NCBI GenBank assembly: GCA_002343395.1
Contig: DDSN01000002.1
Coordinates: forward strand, 809 to 7,140
Origin: Hyphomonadaceae bacterium UBA2389
Lineage (GTDB): Bacteria > Pseudomonadota > Alphaproteobacteria > Caulobacterales > Aquidulcibacteraceae
DNA length: 6,332 nt
Direction of reading: 5' to 3'
Part shown: positions 6,081-6,332 of the stretch, one piece after another
How the letters are laid out: the number at the start of each line of letters is the position of its first letter
Numbering within the stretch: position 1 is the first letter of the stretch
Notes under the pieces: model-generated
Told to the model about the DNA's origin: nothing
The model's database searches: none
What the model saw: the letters and a program-made list of their open reading frames with translations, nothing else
Made by a program: the position numbers and the translations under genes

Positions 6081-6332
6081 CTACATGCCGCCAACCGTCA
6101 ATCCCGTGATGTAGAGTGTCGGTTGTCCCACACCGACCGGCACGCTCTGTCCCGCCTTGCCGCACGTGCCGACGCCTTCGTCGAGTTTCAAATCATTGCC
6201 GACCATGCTTACGCGCGTCAGCGCCGACGGCCCGTCGCCGATGAGCGTGGCGCCTTTGATCGGCGCGGCGATCTTGCCGTTCTCGACAAGATACGCCTCG
6301 GTGCATTGGAACACGAACTTGCCCGACGTGAT
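6081..6332 (-). CDS. tldD: TldD metalloprotease, C-terminal 83 residues (5' end outside window)
   Basis: C-terminal end of TldD, which with TldE/PmbA forms a cytosolic zinc peptidase that trims unfolded peptides. In enterobacteria it matures microcin B17 and degrades the CcdA antitoxin. The frame is open to the right edge and in phase at 6332 (ITSGKFVFQCTEAYLVENGK at the edge). Diagnostic motifs are the PIKGATLIGDGP segment, SMVGND and GTCGKAGQSVPVGVGQPTL. In E. coli TldD the zinc is held by the two His of HExxxH and a Cys near the C-terminus. The Cys in GTCGK here, 26 residues before the end, is the expected third ligand. The HExxxH helix is outside the window. The protein ends VGGM at a TAG. 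The Lys/Ala-rich peptide gene follows on the same strand. Confidence 0.95.
   Translation of the reverse strand: MTSGKFVFQCTEAYLVENGKIAAPIKGATLIGDGPSALTRVSMVGNDLKLDEGVGTCGKAGQSVPVGVGQPTLYITGLTVGGM

Noticed and set aside
6007..6165. N-terminal extension of the Lys/Ala-rich peptide to 79 residues
   Set aside because: It would overlap the end of tldD antiparallel in frame usage but on the same strand, has unrelated composition and no SD. The internal ATG at 6006 has an excellent SD.
1..6332. Mobile element or conjugative island around the VirD4-like gene
   Set aside because: No transposase, integrase, relaxase, VirB gene, attachment-site repeat or tRNA is visible, and the neighbours are ordinary chromosomal genes.

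Overview
The window is GC-rich with long antisense shadow ORFs. It looks like the chromosome of a free-living alphaproteobacterium, most likely Caulobacterales/Hyphomonadaceae-like. This rests on the style of the TonB-dependent receptor, the peptide transporter, a CtrA-type half-site (TTAACCAT) and GANTC sites. The taxonomic call is inferred from protein style; no rRNA or other marker gene is present. I see no tRNA, rRNA, insertion sequence, integrase or CRISPR array.

Layout, left to right. (1) Bases 2-919, plus strand: the C-terminal two thirds of a POT-family (proton-dependent oligopeptide) MFS transporter, cut by the left edge. (2) Bases 920-1193: a structured intergenic region with a strong GC hairpin, two mutually exclusive hairpin options, a CtrA-like half-site and a GANTC site. 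(3) Bases 1200-2579, plus: a stand-alone VirD4/TraG-like ATPase with clear Walker A and B motifs but no N-terminal membrane anchor and no conjugation partners nearby. (4) Bases 2605-3588, plus: a GT-B-type (CgeB/Glyco_trans_1_2-like) glycosyltransferase-like protein, 25 nt downstream and possibly co-transcribed. (5) Bases 3585-5702, minus: a TonB-dependent outer-membrane receptor whose stop codon overlaps the 3' end of the glycosyltransferase gene by 4 nt. (6) Bases 5926-6006, minus: a 26-residue Lys/Ala-rich, histone H1-tail-like peptide with a strong ribosome binding site and a good rho-independent terminator. (7) Bases 6081-6332, minus: the C-terminal end of tldD, cut by the right edge.

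Most of the window is ordinary chromosomal content: peptide uptake, outer-membrane uptake and the TldD protease. The least ordinary parts are the orphan soluble VirD4-like ATPase paired with a glycosyltransferase-like gene, and the tiny repetitive basic peptide downstream of tldD. There is no direct evidence that the genes form one pathway.
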